Of a stretch of DNA of 36,668 nt, positions 23,511 to 31,452 are shown piece after piece. Where the stretch lies: NCBI GenBank assembly GCA_021163205.1, contig JAGGXF010000016.1, forward strand, positions 1 through 36,668, in the 5' to 3' direction. The position numbers were made by a program, and so were the translations under genes. The stretch's first letter is position 1. Each line of letters begins with the position of its first letter. The DNA comes from Candidatus Aenigmatarchaeota archaeon. Lineage in GTDB: Archaea > Aenigmatarchaeota > Aenigmatarchaeia > GW2011-AR5 > JAGGXF01. The notes under the pieces are model-generated. The model was given only the letters and a program-made list of their open reading frames with translations, was not told the origin of the DNA and searched no databases.

Positions 23511-24059
23511 ATGGCTACCAAGGTTAAAGTGACTATAGAGAATGTTGTGGCTTCTACCAATATCGAAAAGATTATTTCTCTTGACAAGCTTCTGACAATT
23601 CTCGAGGCCAGTGAATACGAGCCTGAGCAATTCCCAGGATTGGTTTATCGCCTGGACGATCCACACGTTGCAACGCTAATATTCAGGTCCGGTAAAATAA
23701 TCTGTGTTGGGGCGCGTTCCATACCCGACGCAAAACTAGCACTGAAAAGGGTTGTTAAAAAAATTAAGAAAAGTGGTATACGTGTCAATGAAAATAAGAT
23801 CAAGGTAAAGATAGAAAATATTGTCGTTTCTGTTGATCTCAAGAAGGAGCTTAACCTCGACATGCTGGCGTTTCGCCTTGAGTCAAGTGAATACGAGCCC
23901 GAGCAATTCCCAGGCCTTGTCTATAGGATATTTGAGCCAAAGGTCGCGTTTCTGCTTTTCAGTTCCGGACGTGTAATCTGCGCAGGAGCAAAGAGCTTGG
24001 CAGCAGTCAAAAAAGCTATAACAATTCTCCAGAAAAAGCTCAGGTCAATGAAAACTTGA
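23511..24059 (+). CDS. tbp: TATA-box-binding protein
   Basis: A 182-residue general transcription factor of two direct saddle repeats. Each contains the identical stirrup sequence EYEPEQFPGLVYR (residues ~34-46 and ~124-136) followed by VATLIFRSGKIICVGARS or VAFLLFSSGRVICAGAKS. It binds TATA boxes such as those noted throughout this window. GGGGTGG precedes the ATG and a TATTTAAATAC box is about 90 bases upstream. Single gene; the basic rather than acidic C-terminus (KKLRSMKT) differs from some euryarchaeal TBPs with acidic tails. Confidence 0.97.
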   Translation: MATKVKVTIENVVASTNIEKIISLDKLLTILEASEYEPEQFPGLVYRLDDPHVATLIFRSGKIICVGARSIPDAKLALKRVVKKIKKSGIRVNENKIKVKIENIVVSVDLKKELNLDMLAFRLESSEYEPEQFPGLVYRIFEPKVAFLLFSSGRVICAGAKSLAAVKKAITILQKKLRSMKT

Positions 24060-24399
24060 GCAGAATAAGAGAAAGACTCTTTTCCGTGATTCTACGTAAT
24101 CGGTTGCTTTTTTCAGTGCGATTTTTATTACACTTTTTCCTCCTCATCTTTGCTCATCAGGCTTTTTAGGAAATGTGCAAAATACGAGATAATTACACCC
24201 GTGATTTAAAAAGATTTCCCTGAGATTTGGGATAAACCTAAAAAGATATTCGTGCTATTAGATATTGGTTATTGACACTAGTTGGTAACCAGGTTGCAAG
24301 GGCATTGTTTATTCAATAGTTTTTGCTATCGTTTTACTATTTGGTGCTATGTTATACAAAACAGAATTATGAATACAATTGTATTTGATGGTGGCTGTT
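24060..24399. other. 340-base gap between tbp and mcm
   Basis: Contains T-rich terminator-like sequence at the left and the mcm promoter at the right. Short reading frames exist, e.g. a 25-codon minus-strand frame around 24141-24215 ending MSKDEEEKV without a usable start, but none is supportable. TGATGA and CTGA-like motifs on the minus strand around 24125-24165 do not make a proper C/D box RNA. Otherwise nothing seen. Confidence 0.6.
24084..24116 (+). terminator. Terminator-like hairpin and T-tract after tbp
   Basis: CC(GT)GATT (24084-24091) pairs with AATCGG (24098-24103), a 6-bp stem with a 2-base bulge and 6-base loop, followed by TTGCTTTTTT. A weaker hairpin AAGAG/CTCTT (24067-24081) precedes it. 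Archaeal termination relies mainly on the T-tract. Confidence 0.4.
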
Positions 24400-26403
24400 A
24401 TGGACATAAAAGCAAGGTTCGAAGAATTTTTGAAAAGCAACTATTATAACGAACTTCTTAAGTTATGCCAAGAGGGAAAAACATCTCTTGTTATCGATTT
24501 TTCCTTGCTCGACAGGTTCGACCCATTGATTGCTGACCAACTTCTTGAAGAACCAGAAAAGACATTCGAAGAATTTCAGGAGGCTGTCAAGAACATAGAC
24601 CTACCTGAGTATACAGAAATTAACATAAGAGTGAAAAATCTCCCAGAGAGAAGAAACATTCGAATCAGAAACCTAAGATCCAAACACATAGACAAATTGT
24701 ATTGTATAGACGGAATAGTAAAATCTGCGTCAGAAGTCAAGCCACAGATATATTCTACCGTCTATAAGTGTCCTGATTGTGGAGCATTAATAGAGGTCGA
24801 GCAGGTGGGAAAAATACTGAGGAAGCCAAACTTTTGTGAGTGTGGAAGAAAATCTGGTTTTGATCTTGTTGAGAAAAAGATGGTTGATATAAGGTGGCTT
24901 CGCATAAATGAGCCTTTCGAGATAACAACAGGCGAACGTCCGGGAGAGATAGCCGTTTTTCTGAAGGGTGACTTGACAACGCCAGAGATGCAACGCAAGA
25001 CAGACCCGGGAAACAGAATAAAAATAGTTGGCGTTGTGAAGGAGTTGCCCATAAAAATAGGAGGCAAGGAAGCAACCAAAAGGGATATTTATATAGATGT
25101 TAACTATGTAGAGCCATCTGATATAGAGTACGAAGAGCTCGAGATTACACCAGAAGATGAAAAGAAAATAAAAGAATTTGCATCTGACCCGATGATATTC
25201 GAGAAGCTCATGCACTCCATAGCACCGACCATCTATGGGTTTGACGAGATAAAAGAGGCAATTGTTCTCCAGATGTTCGGGGGCGTTCCCCATCAGATGC
25301 CAGATGGGACAAGGGTTAGAGGCAATATTCATATTCTCATAACAGGAGACCCCGGTACAGGGAAGAGTCAAATACTCAAACTGGTCAGTGATGTCATACC
25401 TCGTGGGAAATATGTTTCTGGTAAGGGGGTCACGGGCGCTGGCCTTACGGCAAGTGTCAGAAAAGAGGAAGAGCTAACCGGGGGTTGGGTTCTTGAGGCA
25501 GGAGCGCTCGTACTTGCGAACAAAGGACTGATAAGCATAGACGAATTCGATAAGATGAACAAGGATGACCAAATAGCCATGCATGAGGCAATGTCTTTGG
25601 AGACAATAAGTATAGCAAAGGCGAGTATCACAGCAACGCTCCCAAGTCAAACCGCTGTTCTTGCTGCAGCCAATCCCAAGTTTGGTCGGTTTGACCCAAT
25701 GCAACCAATAGTCAAACAGATTGATATTCCACAAACACTGATGAGTAGGTTTGACCTCAAATTCGCTCTCAGAGACAAACCTGACAGAGCAAAGGACAGA
25801 GAACTTGCCGAACATATACTTACATCTCGAATGTCTCCAGAAACAACAATACCCACAATTCCGGTACCATTTCTAAGAAAATACCTAGCGTATGCAAAAA
25901 TGAAGTGCACAAAAATACGCCTTACTGAAGAAGCTTCAAAAGTTCTTAGGGATTTTTACGTGGATATGAGAAACAGATACGCTGGAGAGGAGACAGCAAC
26001 AGTTCCCATAACACTAAGGCAATATGAGGCATTAATCCGAATGGCAGAGGCTTCTGCCAAGGTTAGACTTTCTGACCATGTGACTGTCGAGGATGCCCAA
26101 AGGGCTATCAAGATAATGAAGTTTTCGTTGAGACAATTAGGATATGAGCCAGAAACAGGGCGGATAGACATAGATCGCATAGAGTCCGGTATAACAACAA
26201 GCCAGAGAAATAAAATCAGAGCTGTGCTTGAAATTATCGATTCGCTTCATGAGGAAGGAAGAGGTGTTTCAATAGAAGATATTAAGGCAGAGGCATCAGA
26301 AAAGCATGGCATGTCAGACAGCGACGTCTTGGAGATTATTGATAGGCTCAAGAGGGACGGAACCGTATTCGAACCAAGATCGGGTTACATCAGAAAAGTC
26401 TGA
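24400..26403 (+). CDS. mcm: Replicative helicase MCM
   Basis: A 667-residue minichromosome maintenance AAA+ helicase, forming the ring that unwinds DNA at the fork. N-terminal OB region with zinc site (CPDCGALIE...FCECG, residues ~124-147); Walker A GDPGTGKS at about 316-323; Walker B SIDEFDKM; sensor 1 AAANP; arginine finger SRFD; C-terminal winged helix (VSIEDIKAEASEKHGMSDSDVLEIIDRLKRDGTVFEP). GGTGG 5-8 bases before ATG 24400 supports this start; ATG 24388 (four residues longer) and TTG 24379 are alternatives. Stands alone here, with RPA-like protein nearby. Confidence 0.96.
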   Translation: MDIKARFEEFLKSNYYNELLKLCQEGKTSLVIDFSLLDRFDPLIADQLLEEPEKTFEEFQEAVKNIDLPEYTEINIRVKNLPERRNIRIRNLRSKHIDKLYCIDGIVKSASEVKPQIYSTVYKCPDCGALIEVEQVGKILRKPNFCECGRKSGFDLVEKKMVDIRWLRINEPFEITTGERPGEIAVFLKGDLTTPEMQRKTDPGNRIKIVGVVKELPIKIGGKEATKRDIYIDVNYVEPSDIEYEELEITPEDEKKIKEFASDPMIFEKLMHSIAPTIYGFDEIKEAIVLQMFGGVPHQMPDGTRVRGNIHILITGDPGTGKSQILKLVSDVIPRGKYVSGKGVTGAGLTASVRKEEELTGGWVLEAGALVLANKGLISIDEFDKMNKDDQIAMHEAMSLETISIAKASITATLPSQTAVLAAANPKFGRFDPMQPIVKQIDIPQTLMSRFDLKFALRDKPDRAKDRELAEHILTSRMSPETTIPTIPVPFLRKYLAYAKMKCTKIRLTEEASKVLRDFYVDMRNRYAGEETATVPITLRQYEALIRMAEASAKVRLSDHVTVEDAQRAIKIMKFSLRQLGYEPETGRIDIDRIESGITTSQRNKIRAVLEIIDSLHEEGRGVSIEDIKAEASEKHGMSDSDVLEIIDRLKRDGTVFEPRSGYIRKV

Positions 26404-26414
26404 TTGCGCATGTC

Positions 26415-27116
26415 TTAATACGCGACAGATTTGACAGGCGGACGGTACACTATCTCATTATCTTCTTTTATTTTCCTTTTTAGATATTCAGACAGCTCTG
26501 CATAATCTTTTATTATTTTATCTGCCCATGTTTCATACTCTCTCAAATTATTTCTAATTTTTTCAATGGCGTATCTTGAGAATTTTTTCAGCATCTTTTC
26601 TTTTTCTCGCAGGTCTTTCGCTTTTTCTATATATTTGAGAAGATTGTTGATTATGAAATCCTTGTCTTTATATAAATTTCCATAGAAATCTTTTGCGAGA
26701 GATTCTATTTTATCTTTGCTTTTTTCCTTTCGTTTTTTGTTCGTATTCGGATCCAGCTCTTTATTTTTCCGCCCTTTAAGTTTTGATTTCTCATCCTCAA
26801 TAAATTTTATGTATCTATCTGGCCAGTTGTCTTGGTATTTGTCCATTAATTCTCTTTTTCTGGCTTCTAGCGACTCATCAATTTCTTCCCACTTTTTTAC
26901 TATTTCTGATTCTAAATATATTTCATATTTCTCAATCTCGGAGTTGTAACCTTTCAGAAAAGCTTTTAGAATGTTCAGCCTTGTTTGCCGCTCCTTTAAT
27001 TTATTCATTTCTTCTATCACAAAAAGATAATTTGCATCCTTGCCTTCCAGCTCTGACACAGCTGTTTCTATGCCACATTTTTCTATAAATAAAAGGTCGT
27101 CATCTTTTTCGCACAT
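26415..27116 (-). CDS. Charged coiled-coil protein of unknown function
   Basis: 233 residues, almost entirely predicted helix and rich in Lys/Glu. Heptad-like stretches occur at about 35-95 (VIEEMNKLKERQTRLNILKA) and 150-225 (LREKEKMLKKFSRYAIEKI). One Cys pair near the start (Cys2, Cys14) is not a zinc motif. No known domain recognised. It begins about 50 bases after the 84-residue gene on the same strand, so the two may be co-transcribed. Ends 12 bases from the convergent mcm stop. Codon use looks like its neighbours. Confidence 0.65.
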   Translation of the reverse strand: MCEKDDDLLFIEKCGIETAVSELEGKDANYLFVIEEMNKLKERQTRLNILKAFLKGYNSEIEKYEIYLESEIVKKWEEIDESLEARKRELMDKYQDNWPDRYIKFIEDEKSKLKGRKNKELDPNTNKKRKEKSKDKIESLAKDFYGNLYKDKDFIINNLLKYIEKAKDLREKEKMLKKFSRYAIEKIRNNLREYETWADKIIKDYAELSEYLKRKIKEDNEIVYRPPVKSVAY

Positions 27117-27168
27117 ATTGCATCTTGCAAAATTTTATGATTTTATAAGACAAACTTAAAAACGACAC

Positions 27169-27423
27169 TCAGGACAATCGTTTCATCATCTTATATTCTT
27201 TTATGACGAAACCCAGAAATTTGTTTCTTTCGGCAAGGTCTATTGCTATTTTGCTGGCAAGTGTAGGATTAGCTTTAAAGATTATTGAAAGTTGCCCTTT
27301 GATAAAATCGTAGAATTCGAGCGTCTCGCCCTTTAACATTTTTTTCATCTTTTTCTCACTCTTGTCAGTTATGCCAAGAATGTCATCATGAGCCAAATCG
27401 ACAAGCCTTTCCATGAAATCCAT
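27169..27423 (-). CDS. Small helical protein of unknown function
   Basis: 84 residues: DFMERLVDLAHDDILGITDKSEKKMKKML then a second helical half IIFKANPTLASKIAIDLAERNKFLGFVIKEYKMMKRL. No motif recognised. The ATG has a strong GGTGGTGAT ribosome-binding sequence, supporting it as a real gene. A TATA box on the minus strand (about 27480-27492) overlaps an inverted repeat, so it may be regulated. Likely first gene of a pair with the coiled-coil gene. Confidence 0.7.
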   Translation of the reverse strand: MDFMERLVDLAHDDILGITDKSEKKMKKMLKGETLEFYDFIKGQLSIIFKANPTLASKIAIDLAERNKFLGFVIKEYKMMKRLS

Positions 27424-27468
27424 CTAAATCACCACCCAATAGTAATAATTATAATCTCTCTGTTATAA

Positions 27469-27492
27469 ACTACTATATGGTAGTATATAAAG
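27469..27492 (-). promoter_or_regulatory. Promoter with inverted-repeat operator candidate
   Basis: ACTAC (27469-27473) and GTAGT (27480-27484) form an inverted repeat with a 6-base centre, abutting the minus-strand TATA sequence CTTTATATAC (27482-27492). The spacing places a bound dimer across the TATA/start region of the 84-residue gene. No regulator is encoded next to it. Confidence 0.45.
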
Positions 27493-27601
27493 CTTTCGGT
27501 CGGCTGAAAAATTATGGTATGACTAGCGACATAACTAAGAAAAGGTTGTTGAGAAGGGTTTTTGCGGTCTGTTTTAAAAAGATTTGCCGTTATTTATATT
27601 C

Positions 27602-28357
27602 ATGCCAGAGCAGAAACGATTGACAGCGGTAAAATGCACAATAAAGGACATGACGAGTGGACAGTATATAAAACAAGAGGGATTCAATCCAAACTATATT
27701 CTTACGATGCTTGGCAGAATGCTATCTCGTGTCAGGGTGCTTGGTTTTGTCGTGCACAAGTATCAGTCAGACAATAAGGAATACTCAGCGATAACCATAG
27801 ATGATGGAACAGACACCATAAGAGTAAAGGCGTTCAAGGGTATGCTAATATTTGACGGCGTGGAGGAAGGAGACCTCGTCGACGTCATTGGAAAGGTTAG
27901 GGAATGGAACGGAGAGATTTACATAATTCCAGAGATTGTTCATAAGGTGGATGACCTTAACTGGATTACCCTGAGGAAATTGGAGCTCAAAAAACAAGAG
28001 GAAGAAGACCGAGAAATTAAAAAGCTTGTCCTTGAAAAACAGAAAAGCACATCAGACCTTGATGAACTAAAACGACTGATGCAAGAGCGACATCATATAG
28101 AGCCAGAGCGCGTTGAGGCTATCATAGCATCAGAAGAGTTGGGAGAGGAAGAAGCAGAAAAACCAAAAGACACGGAAGAAAGCAAGAAAAAGATACTAGA
28201 AATTATCGAGAAGCTTGATAGCGGCGAAGGTGCAGACTATACGGACATCATAGAAGAATCTGGCTTGGATGAGCAGACCATAGACCCGATTATAAACGAG
28301 CTTCTGTCCGATGGTGTGTGCTTCGAGCCAAAGCCGGGAAGGATAAAGAAACTCTGA
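27602..28357 (+). CDS. RPA-like single-stranded DNA-binding protein (OB fold plus winged helix)
   Basis: 251 residues. The OB fold at about residues 35-115 shows RVLGFVVHKYQSDNKEYSAITIDDGTDTIRVKAF then GDLVDVIGKVREWNGEIYIIPEIVHKV. A charged coiled region (125-185) and a C-terminal winged-helix domain (ILEIIEKLDSGEGADYTDIIEESGLDEQTIDPIINELLSDG) match the RPA32/RPA-associated archaeal subunits. Binds ssDNA or partners in replication and repair. TTTTAAAA (about 27573-27580) is 22-29 bases ahead of ATG 27602, so leaderless there rather than at the longer TTG-type start. The helicase mcm is nearby. Confidence 0.88.
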   Translation: MPEQKRLTAVKCTIKDMTSGQYIKQEGFNPNYILTMLGRMLSRVRVLGFVVHKYQSDNKEYSAITIDDGTDTIRVKAFKGMLIFDGVEEGDLVDVIGKVREWNGEIYIIPEIVHKVDDLNWITLRKLELKKQEEEDREIKKLVLEKQKSTSDLDELKRLMQERHHIEPERVEAIIASEELGEEEAEKPKDTEESKKKILEIIEKLDSGEGADYTDIIEESGLDEQTIDPIINELLSDGVCFEPKPGRIKKL

Positions 28358-28404
28358 GAATCATTAGATACTGGTAAAATGATTAATCATTTAGGGGTGC
28401 TCAT

Positions 28405-28575
28405 ATGAGTATTCACGATTCACTTAAAACAGCACGTGGAGTTTATCGCACATTCATATGGCTTGTGCGGGAAGAGTGGCATGAGACAGACCACAAGCTT
28501 TTGAAAATCGTAAGCGGTATTATAAGCTTCGCAATTTCCGTGGCTTTCTGGTATTTTTTATTCAGGGGATTCTAG
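28405..28575 (+). CDS. 56-residue single-pass membrane protein
   Basis: Sequence starts MSIHDSLKTARGVYRTF and has one hydrophobic helix IVSGIISFAISVAFWYFL at about 36-53, with a short basic end. GGGGTGCTC-type sequence precedes the ATG. It lies just after the RPA-like gene and its last 18 bases overlap the convergent DUF357 gene. Below the usual size cut-off, so easily missed. No family recognised; membrane location is inferred from one helix. Confidence 0.6.
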   Translation: MSIHDSLKTARGVYRTFIWLVREEWHETDHKLLKIVSGIISFAISVAFWYFLFRGF

Positions 28576-28803
28576 CTTATCAAGTTCAAGTCCTATTTCT
28601 AGCCACGCCCAAGCCCATATAACAGCTTCAAAGGCGCGAACAAGGTCGCCTTTTTCAAGAAAATGCTTTGAATCGCTCACATAGGCGTTTATGTTCTTTA
28701 GGAAGTACTCGCCTTTTTCATCATGACTGCGCACATCCGAAAGCTTTTTTTCTATTTTTTCGAGCCATTTTTTTGTTTCTTTTTTCAGCTGTTCTTCTGT
28801 CAT
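28558..28803 (-). CDS. DUF357 family protein
   Basis: 81 residues; helical hairpin with the family pattern YFLKNINAYVSDSKHFLEKGDLVRAFEAVIWAWAWLEIGLEL. Archaeal DUF357 proteins are small, helical and of unknown role. ATG 28803 overlaps the dph5 stop as ATGA, so it is coupled to dph5; the GTG at 28812 is a longer alternative that lacks this logic. Being tied to a diphthamide methyltransferase suggests a translation-related role, as inference only. Confidence 0.85.
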   Translation of the reverse strand: MTEEQLKKETKKWLEKIEKKLSDVRSHDEKGEYFLKNINAYVSDSKHFLEKGDLVRAFEAVIWAWAWLEIGLELDKLESPE

Positions 28804-29537
28804 TCGGACCACATCTTGAGTGCTTCCTCCTCTTTGAAGTGTAGATTACCTGGAATGACTATACAGGCGGGTGTGTCGAAATCACCGCTGCATTTTATTA
28901 GGTTCTCTATTACGTCGCATCTAATCAACCGCTTTTCTGTTCCCAGACACGAACAAGCAATAATTTTTTTGTCATTCAACAGCTTTTTTTCATCGCTTTC
29001 TTTAATTATCTTGATCGCTTCTTTTATTGTCATGGGTTGTGGCTCGACATCGAGCAGCACTAGTGTATGCAGCCCATGTTCTAAGTTTTTATATATTTTA
29101 TCCATCCAGCTCACGGGTTTGTAATTCTCCCGCGGTCTTGGCAGCGAGACAGTTTCACCGAACTTGTATATTTGCAGGCCTGTTTCGGCAACCACAGAAA
29201 AAATGCTTGGTGCATGGATAATTTTTACTGGTAAATCGTCCTTTTTTGCGGAAAGAATGACTTCTATATGTGTTGTTGCTGTTAAGGGGTCTCCGGGAAC
29301 AAGTATGGTTACGCTTCGCTCTTTCGCCTCCTTCAGAATCTTTCTCACGCCTTCTTCCATGTCCTTTCTGTCCAAGGTTTCTATCTTTTTTCTCGTGAGC
29401 TTCTCGAGGTCTTCCTTGAAACCAAGCCATTTGCTTGTGTAGCTCTCGATGTAAACCTTCTGAGAGTTAACCATGGCTTCTATCGCCTTCAGTGAGAGAT
29501 CTTTTTCTTCCATTCCTATACCAACAAGATACAACAT
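28800..29537 (-). CDS. dph5: Diphthine synthase (diphthamide methyltransferase)
   Basis: A 245-residue SAM-dependent methyltransferase of the tetrapyrrole-methylase fold that trimethylates the EF-2 precursor histidine. Seen: LYLVGIGMEEKDLSLKAIEAM start, GDPLTATTHIEV (SAM-binding), HAPSIFSVVAETGLQIYKFGETVSLP and the C-terminal IVIPGNLHFKEEEAL. ATG 29537 preferred over GTG 29546. A TATA box TTTTTAAAATTTT (29562-29574) and an inverted repeat flank the start. DUF357 follows in ATGA overlap. Confidence 0.95.
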   Translation of the reverse strand: MLYLVGIGMEEKDLSLKAIEAMVNSQKVYIESYTSKWLGFKEDLEKLTRKKIETLDRKDMEEGVRKILKEAKERSVTILVPGDPLTATTHIEVILSAKKDDLPVKIIHAPSIFSVVAETGLQIYKFGETVSLPRPRENYKPVSWMDKIYKNLEHGLHTLVLLDVEPQPMTIKEAIKIIKESDEKKLLNDKKIIACSCLGTEKRLIRCDVIENLIKCSGDFDTPACIVIPGNLHFKEEEALKMWSE

Positions 29538-29538
29538 A

Positions 29539-29555
29539 ACTATCACTGAGATAGT
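29539..29555. promoter_or_regulatory. Inverted repeat at the dph5 transcription/translation start
   Basis: ACTATC-ACTGA-GATAGT spans 29539-29555, immediately before the dph5 ATG and just downstream of its TATA box. It would lie at the transcription start, so it could be a repressor site or fold back over the start codon. The arms are 6 bp; evidence is sequence only. Confidence 0.45.
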
Positions 29556-29596
29556 GTTGACAAAATTTTAAAAACGGCTAACAAATGTGTAGAAGG

Positions 29597-29675
29597 TGTA
29601 TATAAAGCTATTTTTCGTCAATCGTCGTATAAAAAACTTTTTATGTTAATTGGTCAGAATAACTTTTAGGTGATA
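29597..29675 (+). promoter_or_regulatory. Twin TATA boxes and ribosome-binding site of the 3-TM gene
   Basis: GTATATAAAGC (29597-29607) and GTATAAAAAAC (29626-29636) are both strong archaeal boxes. AGGTGAT (29669-29675) is an almost ideal ribosome-binding sequence 4 bases before ATG 29680. Together with the clear terminator they mark a well-expressed monocistronic unit. Confidence 0.6.
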
Positions 29676-29679
29676 ACCA

Positions 29680-29961
29680 ATGGTTTTTGAAGGATTAGTA
29701 GGATACGCAATCGCTGTCCTTTTCGGACTAGCGTTGGCAGAGTACACAAAGATCGTCAAGAAGAACGTTCAGAAACCGTTCTCATGGATGATGGGTGGCG
29801 CCATATTGATCTTGGTCGCTAACCTGTTCTCGCTAACATGGGGATGGACAATCTTCAACATAGCAACAATAGCGATTATCGGCGAAATAGTGGGTATACT
29901 TGGTTTCATTGCAGTGCTAGTAGGTGGCCTTTGGGCTGTCTATGAGCTGTTGTTTGGTTAA
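29680..29961 (+). CDS. Small 3-helix membrane protein, probably highly expressed
   Basis: 93 residues with three hydrophobic segments: about 5-22 (LVGYAIAVLFGLALAEYT), 36-55 (MMGGAILILVANLFSLTW), and 57-90 (IATIAIIGEIVGILGFIAVLVGGLWAVYELLF). The connecting loop is basic (KIVKKNVQKPFS). Unlike its neighbours it uses many C-ending codons, has two TATA boxes, a good ribosome-binding site and a hairpin terminator, all signs of high expression. I recognise no family; a structural membrane protein or small channel are both possible. Confidence 0.8.
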   Translation: MVFEGLVGYAIAVLFGLALAEYTKIVKKNVQKPFSWMMGGAILILVANLFSLTWGWTIFNIATIAIIGEIVGILGFIAVLVGGLWAVYELLFG

Positions 29962-29970
29962 AACTAAACT

Positions 29971-30018
29971 CTGCCGAGCTGCTTCGGCAGCTATTCTTTT
30001 TTCTTTTGTTTTTCATTA
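29971..30018 (+). terminator. Hairpin plus T-tract terminator
   Basis: CTGCCGA (29971-29977) pairs perfectly with TCGGCAG (29984-29990) around a 6-base loop, followed by a T-rich stretch (29993-30018). This is the clearest terminator in the window and ends the 3-TM gene's transcript; the convergent agmatinase gene stops 72 bases further on. Confidence 0.75.
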
Positions 30019-30089
30019 TCTTTACGTTGTAGCTATTCTCTGATTCTATGATATTCTAGAACTAGTGAGGCAACCGCAGAAACGAGATT

Positions 30090-30887
30090 TTATTCTTTTC
30101 GCTTGCTTAAAACCCTTTTTATAATCTGTGCCGCCAAAAACCCGGTGTTGCTGGGCAGCGAGCGGTCGGCTATTTCCACAATGTCCACGCTTTTTATATT
30201 GCCTATATTATATTTACAAATAGAGTCTATGATGGCGAAAACCTGCTCCGGCCGCAGCCCGCCAGGTTCTGGCAGGCCGGTTTTAACATAAGGTGGATCA
30301 AAAACATCCATGTCCACAGTCAGATGGATTGGTCCATTCAACTTCTGGATAGTCGTAATATCTTTGACTTGCTCGGCTCTAGACAAATCATCTTCTTTGG
30401 ACCATGAACGCACACCAAGTTGTATAATGCGAGAAATATTTGACGCGTGGTATGCCCATGTCACATGACTATGTTTCAGACCAAGAAACTCTGGTCGTAA
30501 ATCAGCATGTGCATCTAGTTGTACAATTGTCTTTGGCCGCAGTTCCTCAACTATAGGCAGACTTATCAGGTGTTCACCGCCGACGAAAATTAGAAATGCA
30601 TTAGGGTTGGTAGCTCTTATGTCTTTTATCGTGTCCCTCAGTCGTTCTGCTGTGAGCTCATAAGAACCAGGAACAACCTCAAGGTCACCAGCATCACATA
30701 TTTTTTGAAATACATTATTTTTGCCATCCCAATCCTCTATTAGTCTTAGTGATTCCCGGACAATCAAGGGTCCATATTGACTTGTTTCGCTCACTGATGT
30801 CGAGGAAAAAGGCACACCTAGGAAAACCACGTCCGCTTCCTCGATCGAATGGTTATAAGGCACGAATGTGTTTGTCGTATATAACAT
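30090..30887 (-). CDS. speB: Agmatinase / ureohydrolase-family enzyme
   Basis: 265 residues of the arginase/agmatinase fold with a binuclear Mn site: GGEH (residues 103-106), QLDAHADL (Asp125, His127, Asp129), SHVTWAYH, and TVDMDVFDPPYVKTGLPEPGG with the two terminal Asp ligands. Archaeal members of this length are usually agmatinases making putrescine plus urea; arginase or another guanidino substrate is possible. TATA-like TTATTAAAAG (30911-30921) precedes a leaderless ATG. Divergent from the YunG-like gene. Confidence 0.88.
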   Translation of the reverse strand: MLYTTNTFVPYNHSIEEADVVFLGVPFSSTSVSETSQYGPLIVRESLRLIEDWDGKNNVFQKICDAGDLEVVPGSYELTAERLRDTIKDIRATNPNAFLIFVGGEHLISLPIVEELRPKTIVQLDAHADLRPEFLGLKHSHVTWAYHASNISRIIQLGVRSWSKEDDLSRAEQVKDITTIQKLNGPIHLTVDMDVFDPPYVKTGLPEPGGLRPEQVFAIIDSICKYNIGNIKSVDIVEIADRSLPSNTGFLAAQIIKRVLSKRKE

Positions 30888-30961
30888 AGCTACACTACAC
30901 TCTGTGGCAAACTTTTAATAAATTATTGGACAATGACTTTAATTATACAAGGGATAATCCC

Positions 30962-31429
30962 ATGTATATTGATAAAACCATTGCGATACTCAAAAAAGCT
31001 TTAAAGTCATCCTGGTCAGATGAAACTGTTAATGAAAGGTTTGCTGGTTGCCCACCACCAGAGGGACAATGTGATGTAACTTCGTTAGTGGTGCAAGACT
31101 TTCTCGGTGGAAAAATCAAAAGATTGGATTTCTCCACTTATTTCTCAAAAGATGAGGTTCTGCATTATTTTAATGTGGTAAGCGATGGAACAAAAAATAA
31201 GGTTGTTGATCTAACTTTAAACCGTGGACCTCCTCTGGACGAGTCTTTTGGAAAAGAAATAGAAAGAAAATACATGTTTGACATCGGAACCATCAAAGAG
31301 AGGTATGAAATCCTTAGAGAAAATGTATATAACTTTTTTAAAAAAAAGAGATTGACTTTATGGGCATATTATTTTATTTGTGAAAAAACAGGGTACAACA
31401 AAGCTCTTGCACTTGATCTCTATCTCTAG
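30962..31429 (+). CDS. YunG-like protein with Cys-His(-Asp) arrangement
   Basis: 155 residues. It resembles Bacillus YunG as I remember it: LKSSWSDETVNERFAGCPPPEGQCDVTSLVVQDFLGGKIKRL, then HYFNVVSDGTKNKVVDLTLNRG. The Cys in GQC, the His in HYFN and the Asp in VDLT would form a papain-like active site, so a thiol hydrolase or an inactive relative is possible. ATG 30962 has a TATA-like box at about 30936-30945; TTG 30926 would add 12 residues. The family is mainly bacterial, so transfer is possible. Confidence 0.7.
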   Translation: MYIDKTIAILKKALKSSWSDETVNERFAGCPPPEGQCDVTSLVVQDFLGGKIKRLDFSTYFSKDEVLHYFNVVSDGTKNKVVDLTLNRGPPLDESFGKEIERKYMFDIGTIKERYEILRENVYNFFKKKRLTLWAYYFICEKTGYNKALALDLYL

Positions 31430-31452
31430 TAAGACTTTCAATGCCTGCTGTG

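Noticed and set aside
24125-24165. C/D-box-like small RNA on the minus strand (TGATGA...CTGA)
   Set aside because: Internal D'/C' boxes and proper guide spacing are missing.
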